This document shows positions 43,532 to 55,426 of a stretch of DNA of 64,000 bases, piece after piece. Position 1 is the stretch's first letter; each line of letters begins with the position of its first letter. Origin of the DNA: Pseudozyma flocculosa PF-1 (Eukaryota; Basidiomycota; Ustilaginomycetes; Ustilaginales; Ustilaginaceae); contig NW_006920869.1 in assembly GCF_000417875.1 (NCBI RefSeq), forward strand, positions 1,853,759 through 1,917,758, read 5' to 3'. The notes beneath the pieces were generated by a model. The model searched no databases. It was not told where the DNA came from and saw only the letters and a program-made list of their open reading frames with translations. The translations under genes were made by a program, and so were the position numbers.

Positions 43532-46500
43532 ATGAGCGTGCTTGCGCCGCCACCCTCGCCCACCCCTTCGCACCTCGACGTCGTCCTCTCCGACTCGGAC
43601 ATCAACCTCGACCACCGTCCCTACCACCAGCACCTCCAGAAGCAGCGCTTCGACATGCCCTCCAACGGTAACCCCCCCGCATCCCTCAAGCGCAAGCCGT
43701 CCCTACAGACCCCTCTCAGCGATGCAGAAAACCAGCAGCCAGAAACAACCCCCTCCAACGACTCAAAGCCCACCCCGACAAAGAGGGCAAAGACTGGTGA
43801 GCAGCCCACTCAGCAGCGCATCGCAACCGGGCCGCATCCTCACTGACCGCCGTCGTCTCCTTCCTCCCTTGCTGTGCTCCAACGCCTGCCCCGTCAGAGT
43901 CTCCGCTGGTCGACATCAAGAATGGCAAACTTCACTTCAAGCAGAAACCTTTCAATTGGTCCCTAACCATGCCAGTCATGCGGGGTGAGCGAGCGACCAC
44001 TGACCGCTGTTTCCCCCTTTTCAGCCTCGTGCAGACACTGATTCCGATGTCCCGTCCGCCACGCTCGCCGTTGCCCCACTCATCATCCCTCTCAGCAATC
44101 ATCGACTTCCAGACCTTCCTCTCGGGCGCCGGCAAGCTAGACGAGGTGCCCCAGGACCAGCTGCACGTCATCGCCAAGCTAGTCCAGGAGAGGTGAGTGT
44201 CCTCGACGAGGCCTGCAACGGCGGCGACGATAGCTTCCGCGACCACAGCGACAGCCTGCTGATGCGACCTCCCGCTCTCTGACCGAATCCGACCTGCAGC
44301 GACAAGACAATCAACGAGCTGGCCAAGCTGGTCCGCAACTCGCTGATGCCCGAGGCCGACCTATTTTCCGACGAGAGTCAGAACTCGGCATCCTCGACAA
44401 CGACCTCACCGAGGTCCAAGCTGACGCTCCCGCTCATCGTCAACGCGATCGAAAAGGTGGCTGAGCGACGCAACTACGGCCTCGACATTTCGCACATCTC
44501 TTCGGCCTCATCGGGCCTCGCATCCGACGACATCACCATCCCGGCCGGCCTGCAGCTCTGGCGCTGGGAGGTTCGGGACACTTCGCTCTTGCCAAAGGAG
44601 AACCTCGAAAAGATTGTCGCACGGAGAAAGGAGCGCGAGGCCGTGCGGGACCAGGCGGCTGCGCTCTTCGCCAGCCTGCCGGAGACAGAGCGACAGGCGC
44701 TGCTCAAGAGGCGAGCCAAGGCGGCCGGTGCGGCAGTCAAGGAGAGCGCAGCCGCAACCGCGACCGCGACGTCGAGCAGCCGGGCCATCGAGCCCATCGT
44801 CATCGACGACGATGGCTCTGAGGGCGACGTCGAGGCAGGCACGTCGAAGCAGCAGACGCCGTCACGGCCCCGCAAGCGCCAGACGTCCAAGGAGTCGTCT
44901 GGCCCTACGACGCCGGCCAGCAGCAACTCGTCTTCGCCGCGCAAAAAGGAAAAGGCGACGCCCAAAGCCGAGCTGTCGCCAGAGAAGCTGAGGGAGAAGG
45001 AGGAAAAGGAAGCGGCCAAGGCGGAAAAGCTCAAGCTCCAGCAGGCGCGCAAGGCAGAGAAGGACGCACGAGACGCCGAGGCGAAGCGGAAGAGGGAGGC
45101 AAGGGCGGCCGAAATCGAAAAGGAGCATAAGGTGAGCCAGTCGCCGTGCAAAGGTCGACGTCTCCCACGGGCCAGCTTGACTGACTTTCTGCGCTCGTCG
45201 ACTCCATTCATCTCGCCTTCCTTCGAAACAGCTTCAGCAGAAGCAGGCGAGCTTCCTCACCTCCTTTATGCAAAAGGCGCAGGCCAAGACTGCCAAGCGG
45301 CCCGTGCTGACCACGGTAGCATCGCCGGGCAAGAGCGACTTTGACCGCACGTTTTTGCCGTGCCAGTACAAGGATCTCGCGCCGATCAACCGCTTCCACA
45401 AGCCGCAGCAGGAGCTCGAGCTAGACCGCAGCGAGCTCACAAAGGACCAGATGCTGGCGGACCTCAAGCAGATGGGACGACGAGGCGCCCACCGTGCGCC
45501 ACGGCCCAAGGGCGTCCACCCACCGGTCTCTGTCCGCGAGATCAAGCGGATCGTGACTGAGTCGGACGTGCTCGGAGGCAACGCCGAGGAACTGGCACGA
45601 AAGGCGCTCGAGGACCTCAAGGACCGCAAAAAGGTCCCCATCAAGCTGCTGAGCTTCATCTCGGATCGCCGCCCCGGCTGGTACGGCACGTGGACCAAGT
45701 CGACGAACCTTATCGGCCCGCGCTGTCCGCTGTCGCAAGATCCCGTGGCGCTCGACTACAACCACGACAGCGACGCCGAGTGGGAGGAGCCCGGGCTGGT
45801 CGACGGCGACGACGTCGCGGACGGCGATGATCGCGAGGAGAGCGCCGTCGACTCGGACGAAGACTCGGAGATGGACGACTGGCTCGTCGATGACCTCGAG
45901 GTCGAGGAGGAGGACGACGCCATGGCCTTGGACGACGACGGCGACATTGTCGAGGTCGACGCCCAGGGTCGGCCCCTTCCGGCGTCGTCGAGGCAACCCC
46001 TGCTCGGACCGCGCGACTCGCCCTTTGCCAGCTCCACACCGGCATCGACGGCGGCATCGAGCGCCAACATCCTCAAGCCGAAGAAGAAGAAGGTCAAGCT
46101 TCTCGGCCGCCGCTTCGACAGCAAGCTCGTCCCCTTTGCCACCGGCCCGCACTGGGAGGCGGTGCTGGGCCAGCCCGAGTACGAGCACTTCCAGGGGTAC
46201 CAGATCGAGTTCCTTAACGGTGAGTGCGCCAATGCCTTGAGTCGCGGCCCAGAAAAGGCGTTCGGTCTCTGACCTCGCCACCTTTCCATCCGCTTCATCT
46301 CCCTCTGTCCATCCTTGCCACCGACATCAGACGCCTGCTTCGGACTGGATCCATTCACCTTCCACACTACCTCCGAAGAGGACAAGATTCCCGAGGCCAC
46401 GCTGCCCAGCACGTCGAGCGGACTGCTGAGCAGCCCGAGCAAGCCCTCTTCTTCGGGCTCGAGCTCAAAGCCACCGCTGGCGGGGGGCGTGCTGGCCTCA

Positions 46501-46815
46501 CTCTGGGGTGTCGCCAAGCCTGATGGCGCCGGCGCCGAGGCTGCCGCTGCTGCCACGTCGAGCCCGACTGCGCCGACGCTCAAGCAGAGCTTTCCTGAAT
46601 CCGAGGTGCCCAAGCTCCTGCGCGCCATCGAAGGGTCGACCAAGACGCGCCCGGGACTCGTCGACGATCTCAAGGAGCTCTTTGAGCCGCTGGGCAGGCT
46701 GGTTTCCAAGAACGCCCTCAACGAGCGTTTGCCGTTCTACGCGGCAAAGGAGGGCAAAAAGCAGGGCGCGGCGTGGAGGGTCAAGGAGGAGTATCGCAGT
46801 CTGGCGGGACTCTGA
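43532..46815 (+). CDS. Chromatin assembly factor 1 large subunit (CAF-1 p150 / Cac1 / Rlf2)
   Basis: Deposits H3-H4 on newly replicated DNA with PCNA. Six exons: 43532-43796, 43898-43984, 44096-44192, 44300-45131, 45232-46219, 46331-46815; 917 residues. A Ser/Pro-rich N-terminus and IDFQTFLSGAGKLDEV region are followed by the basic KER coiled coil (about 362-440; Lys/Glu/Arg-rich), a PCQYKDLAPINRF segment, the conserved DRRPGWYGTWTK motif (about 570-580) and a long acidic ED domain (about 608-670). A winged-helix domain with RAIEGSTKTRPGLVDDLKEL is at the C-terminus. Order and motifs match the CAF-1A family. The second intron (111 nt) is the least certain, because its sequence is also open in frame. 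Confidence 0.9.
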
Positions 46816-47110
46816 GAGGTTGGGAGCGTTGCAAGGAGGTGCGGAGGTCGCGCTCGGCTGGGGGCGGGAAGCACGAGCGGCGGCTGTACAGACTGGGCGG
46901 CAGCCGATCGTCGCTTGGCCCTCCCCGCCCAAGACGTCGACACTTTGCACCGGCTAGTCTGGTCGCTTGTCACGACCGTCCCACTCAGAGAAACACATGT
47001 ACATGCACCAGGATCACGAGAGGGAAAGGAGCGAGGATGTGACTGCTTCTCGCGGCCCAATCGGCTGTGGAGCGAGATTGATCGATTGAAGGATGATAGT
47101 GCGAAGTCGA

Positions 47111-50100
47111 CTACGTCTCTGGCTCCTCGCACCGCCGTCGACGACGACGGGGTGCATCGACCAGATCGCAGTCATCCTCGCTGCGTCGATGGTCGAGGAC
47201 CGCATCACGGGTGTTGTCGTCTTCGCCTTCGCCTTCGCCATCGCCCCGTTCTCGCGTCGCAACACAGGGAGGCGGCCACGACTCGGGCCGGATGGTCTGC
47301 TCGAACGGCAACATGACGGTGCTAACCACCGTCAGCTCCGCGTCTGCGATGCGGTCTGCGATGGCCTGAAACTCGTCGGTGACGCCGAGCCGATCTAGAC
47401 ATGCGTACGTCGAGCTGCCGCAGCCGCGGAGATGGAGGATCGTTGTCGAGTGCGCGATACCGTATCGTTGCTCGCAGCCGCTGTACACGATGGTCGCTGG
47501 TGCTCCGGGAGACGGGGACAGGTTGCTGCCACGTCTTCCGAGGTCCATCAGGATCGTCATGTGCGCCGACACCGCTTCACCCGGAACCTCGTAGCTGCTG
47601 GTACCCCCGCTCGTACCCCAGTCAGCTGAGGTCGGAGGTGCGACGATGATGGGCGGACCGTGTAGATGCCTTGCGAGAGTCTGGGCGCTCCGTCGGTGTG
47701 TGACCTGCCATCCAACATAACTCATATGACGCCAGAGGTCAGTCTCATCCTCGACGCTCGACTCGAGTGCTATCCTCCCTCCCAAAAACACGGGCAGCAG
47801 GCCGACGATGCCACCCTGCCGCCGACTGAACTGGATGGCAACTCCGCGTTTCCAGCATAGCCAGAGGTAGCCCTGGCTCACGCCGTCCACGACGTCGTCG
47901 AGCACCGTCATGTGCGTAAAATTGAGCCAGGCCGATTCGGCTTTGCCTCTGAGCTCAGTGGCGACGCTGCCCGTCAAGACGGGTTCGGCGACGAGCGAGG
48001 CGAGGAAGACGTCGAGGCGGATCGGCTCGACATGTGTCATCTCTCGCGCAAGGAGGTCGGGGTGGATCGGCTGCGCGGCGTCGCGGGCCAGGGTGAGCAG
48101 CAGTCTGCCAAGGAACTCGCCGTGACTGCCTCGCAAGTCGAGCTCGCGGCCGAGCGAGAGGAACCGTTCGAGGAGCGTCCTGAGGACCGTCTTCCATGCG
48201 TTGCGGTCTCGCTGGAGGATGTACCCGGCCGCAAGTGCGAGCATGGGCTCGCTTGCCGACGCAGTGACGCAGACGCCATCCCTCCTGAGGTCGCCGAGGA
48301 CGCGCATGTGTCGGCTGACGAGTTCGCGAGCGAGGTGGTTGCCCGCGCTGTCGCATCGCAGCGGGACTAGGTCAATGGCGCAGCGCTGTGAGAGCACCGC
48401 GGCAGCCGTTCGCGGACTGGTGAGGTCGGCGGCTGCTGTCCGGATGGCGGTGAGGCCGGCTTCGTCCCGGGGTGGAGCCAGCTTCGTCACAGCGACTTCG
48501 AGGACCGACGTGTCTCTGCACGCAGCCCACAGAGGTCGACCGTAGAACCGCAGACGGGCGATCTCGAGGGCCTGGATCGCAGCGAGGACGGGAGGAGCCT
48601 CGTCGACCAGTACGTCGAAGCCGAGATCGACCCAAATGGGAAAATGGTGCGGACACCTCGCTCGCGATGACGGACCCTCGTCGTGGGCCGGGAAGACCTC
48701 GAAAACCGCACTGCCGGCGTCGAGGAGCAGGAACCAGAACTGGAAGTGCTCGTTGCCGTGCATCTCCGACATCAACGCTAAGCAGCTGCGAAGGCTGGAC
48801 GACGGGAGGGGACCGCGAGGGGTGTGGGCCGAGTCGAGAAGGGCGAAATCGTCGATGGCCACGTACATGACCACAGGCCGCGTGGAGCCTGCGCGATCTA
48901 GCTGGGACCGCTTCTCCTGGACGGGAGCCGAGGCTCCGATGGTCTGCTCCAAGCGATCCATCGAGGGCTTGAGAAGCCGCATCATGATGCGTCGTAGATG
49001 ATCGGCGCGGCCTATGACGGGAACGGGTTGCTGGAAGTCAGCCTCAGACTCCCGCAGCAGGTTTGCCTGCTTGCAGACTTGTGCAAAGAGGGCTTCGCGT
49101 GTGCCGGGCCTGGCATCGCCAGCCTCGCGGTGCAAGGACCATGCGCCAAGCACCTTGTCCATCGATCTCGGCGGAGGTGTCGAGGGGCTCTTGAGCACGG
49201 CATCGACTTCGGTGAACCAGGCGACAAAGAAGGCGATGAAGGCGAGGTCGGGGCTCGAGAATGCCGCAAATGACTGTTGGAAGAAGTCAACGGTGCTGTG
49301 CTCGGCGACGGGGTAGCCTGATTCGGCTTCGTCTGCTTTGCTGCGCAGCGTTAGGATGAGCGTCGGCCAGAGGTGTCGAAGCTCGTGGACCATGCGGCTC
49401 TTGCCTGTCCCGCTCGATTGGACGATGGGCACGACACGGCCGTATGTGTATCCGGGCCTGTATCTCGGGATATAGTAGTTTGCGATGGCATCGTCGAAGC
49501 GGTGGTGTGCGCTGCCGCGGTAAGGGGCTGCGAACGCCGAGGCGAGCCGCTCCTGATTCTCTTCCCTGCGGTACGACAGCGATGTGGCATCGGTCCTTGT
49601 CAGTCCCGGGGCAATGGTGCGTCAGAGCGAGCGGAGCAAGCACATACCGTCGATCTTTTTCCTGTCCCTGGCTGCTATCTTGTCGAGCTGCGAACCAGCG
49701 AGACAAGAGGTCGACTGCGATCAGTGACCCATCGACGCATGGACGGCACTAGGATGCGGATCGTACTCACGCTGGAAAGCCCGCTCTGCTAGGTGCTCGA
49801 CGACCGAGAAGAGGTCGCGGCTGTGTGACTGTTCGAACATCTGATCGCATATCGACTCGAAACGGGCCTGAGCGACGAGCGGAGCGACGCAGTGCATCGC
49901 TCCGGGACATTGAGTCTCAGAGGCGTCACGGTCGGCACTGGAACGATAAGCCATCGCTCGAAACCAGACGGGGAAGTCGGCATCGTCGATTTGGGGCAGC
50001 ATATCGATACACAGTCCTTCGAGAAGGACCCTCAAGAGAAAGGCCCGACGTTTGGTGCTGCGCATCGCCAAGGCGTCCTGCAACTGTCCGTTGGGAAGAC

Positions 50101-50239
50101 AGATGGCGGGCCGCTGCTCACAGAAGCGACGGAGGGCCTCACCGCGCTGCTCCGGCGGATCACGCGGAGGCAGACCTTGTGTAGCAGAAGCCGTCACTGC
50201 CGACGCTGTTGGAAGCTCGGGAGGCGGCTGGCTGGCCAT
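47111..50239 (-). CDS. Uncharacterised P-loop NTPase with C-terminal nuclease-like region (paralogue A)
   Basis: Three exons: 50239-49771, 49687-49648, 49565-47111; 987 residues. The N-terminal helical part contains VLLEGLCIDMLPQIDDADFP and AMAYRSSADRDASETQ. The Walker A motif in VPIVQSSGTGKSRMVHELRH is at about 219-226, a Walker B-like VVMYVAIDDFALLD at about 391-400 and a sensor-like FQFWFLLLD after it. Later motifs are FPIWVDLGFDVLVDEAPPV, RFYGRPLW, ASEPMLALAAG and RGSHGEFLGRLLLTLARDAA. The last part has WKRGVAIQF, GIVGLLPVFLG and VGWQVTHRR, which sit where I recall related basidiomycete proteins having a GxD...P...QVKN nuclease-like pattern, with the acidic and lysine residues replaced here. 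An Arg6 tract near the end could be nuclear targeting. No signal peptide. Crinkler-like function is a hypothesis; the paralogue next door supports a real family. Confidence 0.7.
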
Positions 50240-51227
50240 GGTGGTGGTTGGAGGCCAGAATGGCCGGTCTCCAAGATCGGACCGCGAGGTCGATGGCGAG
50301 AAGCGACCCAGACGGCTTGTCGTGCAGGACGCGCGGGTGTGCTATTCGGGTTGTGCTGGTGACGCAGACGAGGACGGAGCGAAGATGGCGAGGAAAAGGA
50401 CAACGGATTCTGGCGGCCAGCAGCCAAGCAATGAATGGGGAGACGGAGGGCGGAAGCAAGAAGGGGGCTCGAGCGCACACACGCCTTTCAGATCTGCGGC
50501 AGCCAGGCCTGACCTCAATCGGCCAGTCGGTTGGGACCTGCATCACGGTTCTCGGCAGGCTCGGGCAAGCATGCCCAGTCAGGGGTCCATCGCACCAGAT
50601 CACGGTCACATTCACGTCAGATCAGCCCAGATCTGTCACCGATCACAGCCATACTGGCAGACAGATGAAACTGTCGGCCTTCGAAGCTTTTTCCAACGTG
50701 CACTACGTGTGCAACAAGGCTGATCGTCGAGGAACCGGAAGACGCGAGGAAATAGGTTGGGGGATCGGTATGCTGGGCCGCTGCTGCTTTTAGAAACGGG
50801 GACGTGTGGACACGGATCGACCTGACGGACGCGGGACGCCTTGCGGCGCTGGATGAGTCTGCGCCTGCTTGCTTTTCCTTTTGATGTTGACGATCGGATC
50901 GATGGGAGGCTTGTGCTATTTGCGTCGTGTGCCGCGATAGCCTCGTAGTTGGTGTTGGTGTTGCTGCTTGCTCCTGCTTGTCTGAGATGCAGGTGTCGCC
51001 TGCTTTGCTCGGTGGCGTGGTGCGAGCCGCTGGACGTCGTTGCTTGATCGATGGCCATGCAGGCCGGTCAAGGGCGGATTGCACTGGCGGCTCTCGAGCG
51101 TCGCTTCGCGTCGATGATGTACGTGTTGCTCTCTCTTGGGTGGTGTTGCTGGGCGAGGCGGATGATGCGAGCCTCGTGGCATTCGCCAGTGCTGGGGCTC
51201 GTCTTGAACGTGGACCGCGGAGCCGGC
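50240..51227. other. Intergenic between the NTPase paralogues
   Basis: This 988-nt gap holds the 3' flank of paralogue B and the promoter of paralogue A. I looked for the missing C-terminal half of B here on the minus strand and did not find similarity to the corresponding part of A. No transposon feature was seen. Confidence 0.5.
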
Positions 51228-52787
51228 TCAGGCCCACGAGACGCGGCGGGTTTCCTCGGCGGCTTGGAGGTCAGGGCCGATCAGCAGGAACCAGAACTGG
51301 ACTTCGTCCTCATCCCCGTATACGAACTCGGAGATGAGCTTCAGGACGCGGGAGAGGCGGCGGGAGGCGTCCGATCGGGGGTGCATGCTGTCGAGAAGCC
51401 TGTACCCGTCGATGCCCACGTAGACGACCGTCGGCCTGGATTTGCCCGCGCGGTCGAGCTTGGCCCGCTTAGCCTTGACCGGCTCCAGGCCTTGGATAGC
51501 ATGTGCCAGCTGGTTAATGAGCGGAAAGAGGTGGGACATGATGATGGTGCGGTAGAAGTCCTCAGATACCTCGCGCGATGCCTTCTTCTGGAAGTCGGGC
51601 TCCAAGAGGCGCAGGGTCTCGGCGTAGGTGTAGACCTCGGCGAAGAAGGCTTCGCGGATCTCTTTGTTGACTCCGAGGTCGTCCTCGATGGGCGCCCAGG
51701 GGGCGAAGATATCGCCCATCGACGTCGGCGCACAGGTCGTTCGGAGCACACTGGCGACCTTTTTGAACCACGCGACAAAGAAGGCGAGGAAGGCCAGCTC
51801 GGGACTGCCAAACTTGCGGCAGGAGTTGGTGAAAAAGTCGACGGTGCCCGCCTCGGCGACGGGGTAGCCGATGCTGGGGGTGTTGGCCTGCTCGCTCAGC
51901 GTCAGGATGATCGTCGGCCAGAGGTGTCGAAGCTCGTGGACCATGCGGCTCTTGCCCACTCCGCTCGACTGGACCACCGGCACGGCACGGCCGCAGGCCC
52001 GATTCGCCTCGAACATGGGCGCATAGGTCTTTGCGATCTCGCGGTCGAAGCGCTCATGTGCGCGGTCAAGGTACGGCCTGGTGAAGGCGGCCGCGCTTTG
52101 GTGGAAGCAGTCGCTGTGTTCGGATGGAAGTGGCGTCGCTATGGATCGTCAGTGCCAAATTACCGGGAGGGCGGAAATGGATTCCAAGGGCAAGCACCCA
52201 CCGCTCGTCCTGCGTCTGAAGCCGGATGCTGTTGGCGAAGGCTGTGTTCGTATGCCAGTGATGCTGAAGGTCAGCGGTCTGCCGCGCGATGCGGAACCAG
52301 CGGTATGCCCATGGGACAGTCACGCAGACTCATGCTCAAAGTACTTCCTGGAGAGGAACTCGATGGTGTCGAACAGGTCCGGGTTCGGCACCTCGCGGAG
52401 GAGGTCTTCACAGGCTCCCACGAAGGCGGATGGGTCGAGCAGAGGCGCAGGGCGAATGACGGCCTCAGGCGTACCGTCTGACGGGCTCGACCTGATGTGG
52501 CAGCGATAAGCCAGCGCGAGGAACCAAAGAGGAAAGCCGGGTTTGTCGAGGTGAGGCAGCATAGTGTAGCACATGTGATTGAGGATCCACCACAGCACCG
52601 AGGCTCGCTGCGCATGGCCGGGCATCTCCAACAGCACAGTCGATATGCGGGGCGGCATCAAGGTGGCGGGGTGCTGCAGGCAAAAGCGACGAAGGGCGTC
52701 GCTGCGCTGCTCGGGCAGGGTGAGTGTGCGTTGGGAGGCGGGAGCGGGGGTAGAAGCAGTCGCGTGAGAGGGCTGCTGGGTGGACAT
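51228..52787 (-). CDS. Truncated paralogue B of the P-loop NTPase
   Basis: Three exons: 52787-52324, 52228-52202, 52113-51228; 458 residues. It aligns with paralogue A over about the first 450 residues: ALRRFC motif, HLDKPGFPLWFLALAYR, Walker A in VPVVQSSGVGKSRMVHELRH (about 213-219), GYPVAEAGTVDFF, LAFLAFFVAWF and Walker B-like VVYVGIDGYRLLDS, then stops shortly after VQFWFLLIG. The C-terminal half of A, with the possible nuclease-like region, is missing. The first donor is GTGACT rather than GTGAGT; without that splice the product would end after 154 residues. It could be a working short form or a pseudogene. Exon 2 has only 27 nt. Confidence 0.6.
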
Positions 52788-53419
52788 GATGGTGAGTGGT
52801 GTCGGCAACGGCGGCCGTCGAAGGGGAAGTGGCGAGGAACGGGGCGAGTGGGCAGCTGTATGCGCTGTGAGCGGGTGCCAGCTAGGCTGAGGCGCGGAAG
52901 GACAGCAAGGCCAGCGACGGCGAGTGACTGTGCAGCGGTCGAGTGCGTCGGCTGGTGAGTGAAGGACTGGATATGGATGTCGATGCTCTGGAGAGGAGGG
53001 GCGGGCAAAGGAGGAAGAGGAGAAGAGGCAAGGAGGCAAGGAGCAGCGAAGGGCGGGGAGTGGGGGTCGGGCGCGCCTGCTCTCCACGCCTGGAAAATCG
53101 GGCGCGGGCAGCGGCGCGCAGGCCAGGCCGTCCGCCTCTCGTCTGGCCCTGCCCCGTCCGCGCCGAGCCAGAGCGCTGCGCTGCGCTCGCCAGCCCTTGC
53201 GCTAACGCTGGTCCACCCCCCTTTCCAGGGCGATGGCAGCAACGTTGGCGTGCACAAACGCGACGCTGGTCAGAGCAAGGTACACGGCGAGGGGGCAGCC
53301 ACCCGTGCGCAGTCAGTCGGCCTGGAGTATCAGAGCAGCACCTAGCATTCAGCGCGGCGGCGTGAGGTCGAGTCGCAGGGGGGGAGGGAATACATGGGTG
53401 CGGAGGCCGCGGCCAGCCT
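52788..53419. other. Intergenic, NTPase B promoter and RPF2 3' flank
   Basis: This 632-nt gap between two minus-strand genes must include the promoter of paralogue B and the 3' untranslated region of RPF2. The frame of paralogue B exon 1 stays open upstream to about 53087 but its composition is not coding-like. Nothing else was recognised. Confidence 0.45.
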
Positions 53420-54910
53420 TCATTGACGTTGCTTCTTGCGGTTGGACGCAGCCGGCGCCGCCTTGGCTTTCCTTGCTGGTGGCGGCGCCGGCGCGGCCTC
53501 CTTTTCGTCCTCATCATCCTCCTCCTCGTCCCCCTCGTCGTCATCGACAGGCATCGTCATGTCCTCCATCTCGAGCTCCTCGTCGCTCGCGTCCTCCTCG
53601 CCATACACCTCCTCATCGTCGTCATCCTCGTACCCGACCTGCTCGTCGTCATCGTCGTCACTCTCGCCTCCGGGCCCCGACTCGCCGTCATCTCCTGACC
53701 CCTGCGCGCCCTCGTCGTCGTCGTCGCCACCGCGCTTGAGACCCTTCATCTTTCTCGTCTGCAAGTCGCCCAGGTCCTGGCGGCCGACGTGGATCCTGCC
53801 CACCATGTCGCCCATGTCGTCGGTCTCGATGTTCTTCTTCTTGCCCTTGCCCTGCTTGTTGAGCTCCTCGGCCGTCTTGGGCCTGCGCAGCGCGGCCGTC
53901 ATCACGTCGAGCGGCGCCGGGCGGCGTCGTCGCATCGTCAGGTCGAGCGAGGGTCCGCACTCGGACAGCTCGATGCGCGGCAGCTTGGACCCGGACGCGA
54001 GCATCTGGATCGTGTAGATGCGGATGTGGACCAGGTTGTGCTCGGGCGAGGTGAGCGTCTGGGTCGAGGTGGCGAGCGAGGTGCCCTGGTTGGTGAGGCC
54101 GGCGGCCTTGTAGAGGGCCTCGAGCGTCGCGTCGCCGTTGGCGCCCTTGGCCGCATCGTCGCCCTTGACCGCCGACGAGATGGGAGCTGCGGTGACCGAG
54201 ATGAGGTGCTGGAGGCCCGAGAGGGCGATCTGGTTGTTCTTGAGCTCCTCTCCGCGGTAGAAGTCGAGGAGCATCGACTTGAGCTGCTGATAGGCGCCGG
54301 TCGGGTCGGCGTCGGTGCCATCGGAGCCGCACAGGGTCGATACGCTGGCGTCGTCGGGGGTGTGGAACTGCGGGCCAGAGAAGTGGAAGAGGGGTCGCAT
54401 GCCGAGACCAGGCTTGGGGCCCTGTGCGAGTCAAACGGAAGGACGGCGGGTCAGCAGGCTGTCGAGGGGGCGATGTGGGGAGCAATTCCCTCTGCGAGGA
54501 GGCAATGGAATGAATCGGCGACTCACCTTGAAGTCCTGCATGCTCTTGACTTCCACGACGCCGGTCTCGATCATGTCGAGGACCTTTCCGTCAAACATGC
54601 GGATCCAGGTGAGGTTGTCGGGGCGCTTTTTCTGGCTGTTGCCGACGAGAAAGAGGCTGGCGTCGTTCTTGGACGACCAGAAGTCGAAGGACGAAGTGTC
54701 TTCGAAGGGCTGGACCTCGTTCTTCTTGTTAAAGGGGATGACGTCGGGCTTTTTGAGCAGCGAGAGCTCCTGCATGGCGAGGTTGACCTTGGCCGAGGTG
54801 CGCGAGCCCTTGACAAAGACGGCCGTCTTTGCGGCCTCGAACTCGCGGGCCTCGCGCTTCTCGAGTGCGCGCTTGGAGCGGGCGTTCTTGGGCTTGACGG
54901 TGCGCAGCAT
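53420..54910 (-). CDS. RPF2: Ribosome production factor 2 (RPF2, Brix domain)
   Basis: With Rrs1 recruits the 5S RNP (5S rRNA, uL18, uL5) to the pre-60S particle in the nucleolus. Two exons: 54910-54527 and 54421-53420; 461 residues. The start MLRTVKPKNARSKRALEKRE and the Brix domain (about 30-270) contain KAFDMxxx-like SLLKKPDVIPFNKKNEVQPF, FDFWSSKNDASLFLVGNSQK, PDNLTWIRMFDGKVLDMIE, KPGLGMRPLFHFSG and SEHNLVHIRIYTIQML-like SPEHNLVHIRIYTIQ, ending IELSECGPSLDLTMRRRR. An acidic low-complexity stretch (about 350-435) and a basic end follow. The intron is GTGAGT...CAG (105 nt). Divergent to PWP1. Confidence 0.94.
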
Positions 54911-55426
54911 GACGAGGGATGGGCAGCTGCAGGGGTGGTCCGAGGAGGTGTTGGGTATAGAGAGAGAGAGGGAGGGTGGTGGCAGATGGCGAGCAGCGAG
55001 CAGCCGCCAGCCCCAGAGGCCAGCCCAGTCCAGCCCAGCAGCAGCAAGGCCGGCCTGCCTGAACCCCCGCGCGGCGGCCAAAGGGAAAAAAGTTTCTGGA
55101 TTCAAGATTCCTTCGCGGCCAGCGCGCTCGGCCCAAGAAAAATGGCTTATGTAAGCCAGCGGGGTCGCCGCTTCGGTGCTGCTGCTGCTCCACTCTGAGC
55201 CGCCTTCTCGGATGTCGGAAGCTGGGCCTGCACGCTCAGCCTGCCTCTGCAGAAAAAAATTCAAAGGGTCGGGGGGGCAGCCAACCGCGGACCTGGCTTC
55301 CAGAGTCCTGCTTGCTGCCTCTGGCACACCCGCACTCGCGCACACCCGCACACGCGCACACCCGCACACACCTTCGCTCGCACACCACCACCCTCCGACA
55401 GTCGACCCTCCCCACTCCCTCGCAAC
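54911..55426. promoter_or_regulatory. Divergent promoter of RPF2 and PWP1
   Basis: The 516 nt between these two ribosome-biogenesis genes must hold both promoters. A-rich runs at about 55085-55092 and 55250-55260 (AAAAAAATTC) recall the RRPE element of yeast ribosome-biogenesis genes but are not exact matches. A CA/CG-rich repeat (about 55325-55390) precedes PWP1. Confidence 0.5.

Noticed and set aside
43991..44024. Very short intron ending at the TTTTCAG near 44024 in the CAF-1 gene
   Set aside because: It would be only 40 nt long and the next codons run into a stop; the acceptor at 44094-44095 restores the frame with AIIDFQTF.
49690..49720. Alternative acceptor in paralogue A that adds LDLLSRWFA
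   Set aside because: It is in frame, but the later GCAG has the better pyrimidine tract and spacing from CACTGAT, and the added residues have no counterpart in my model of paralogue B. It remains possible.
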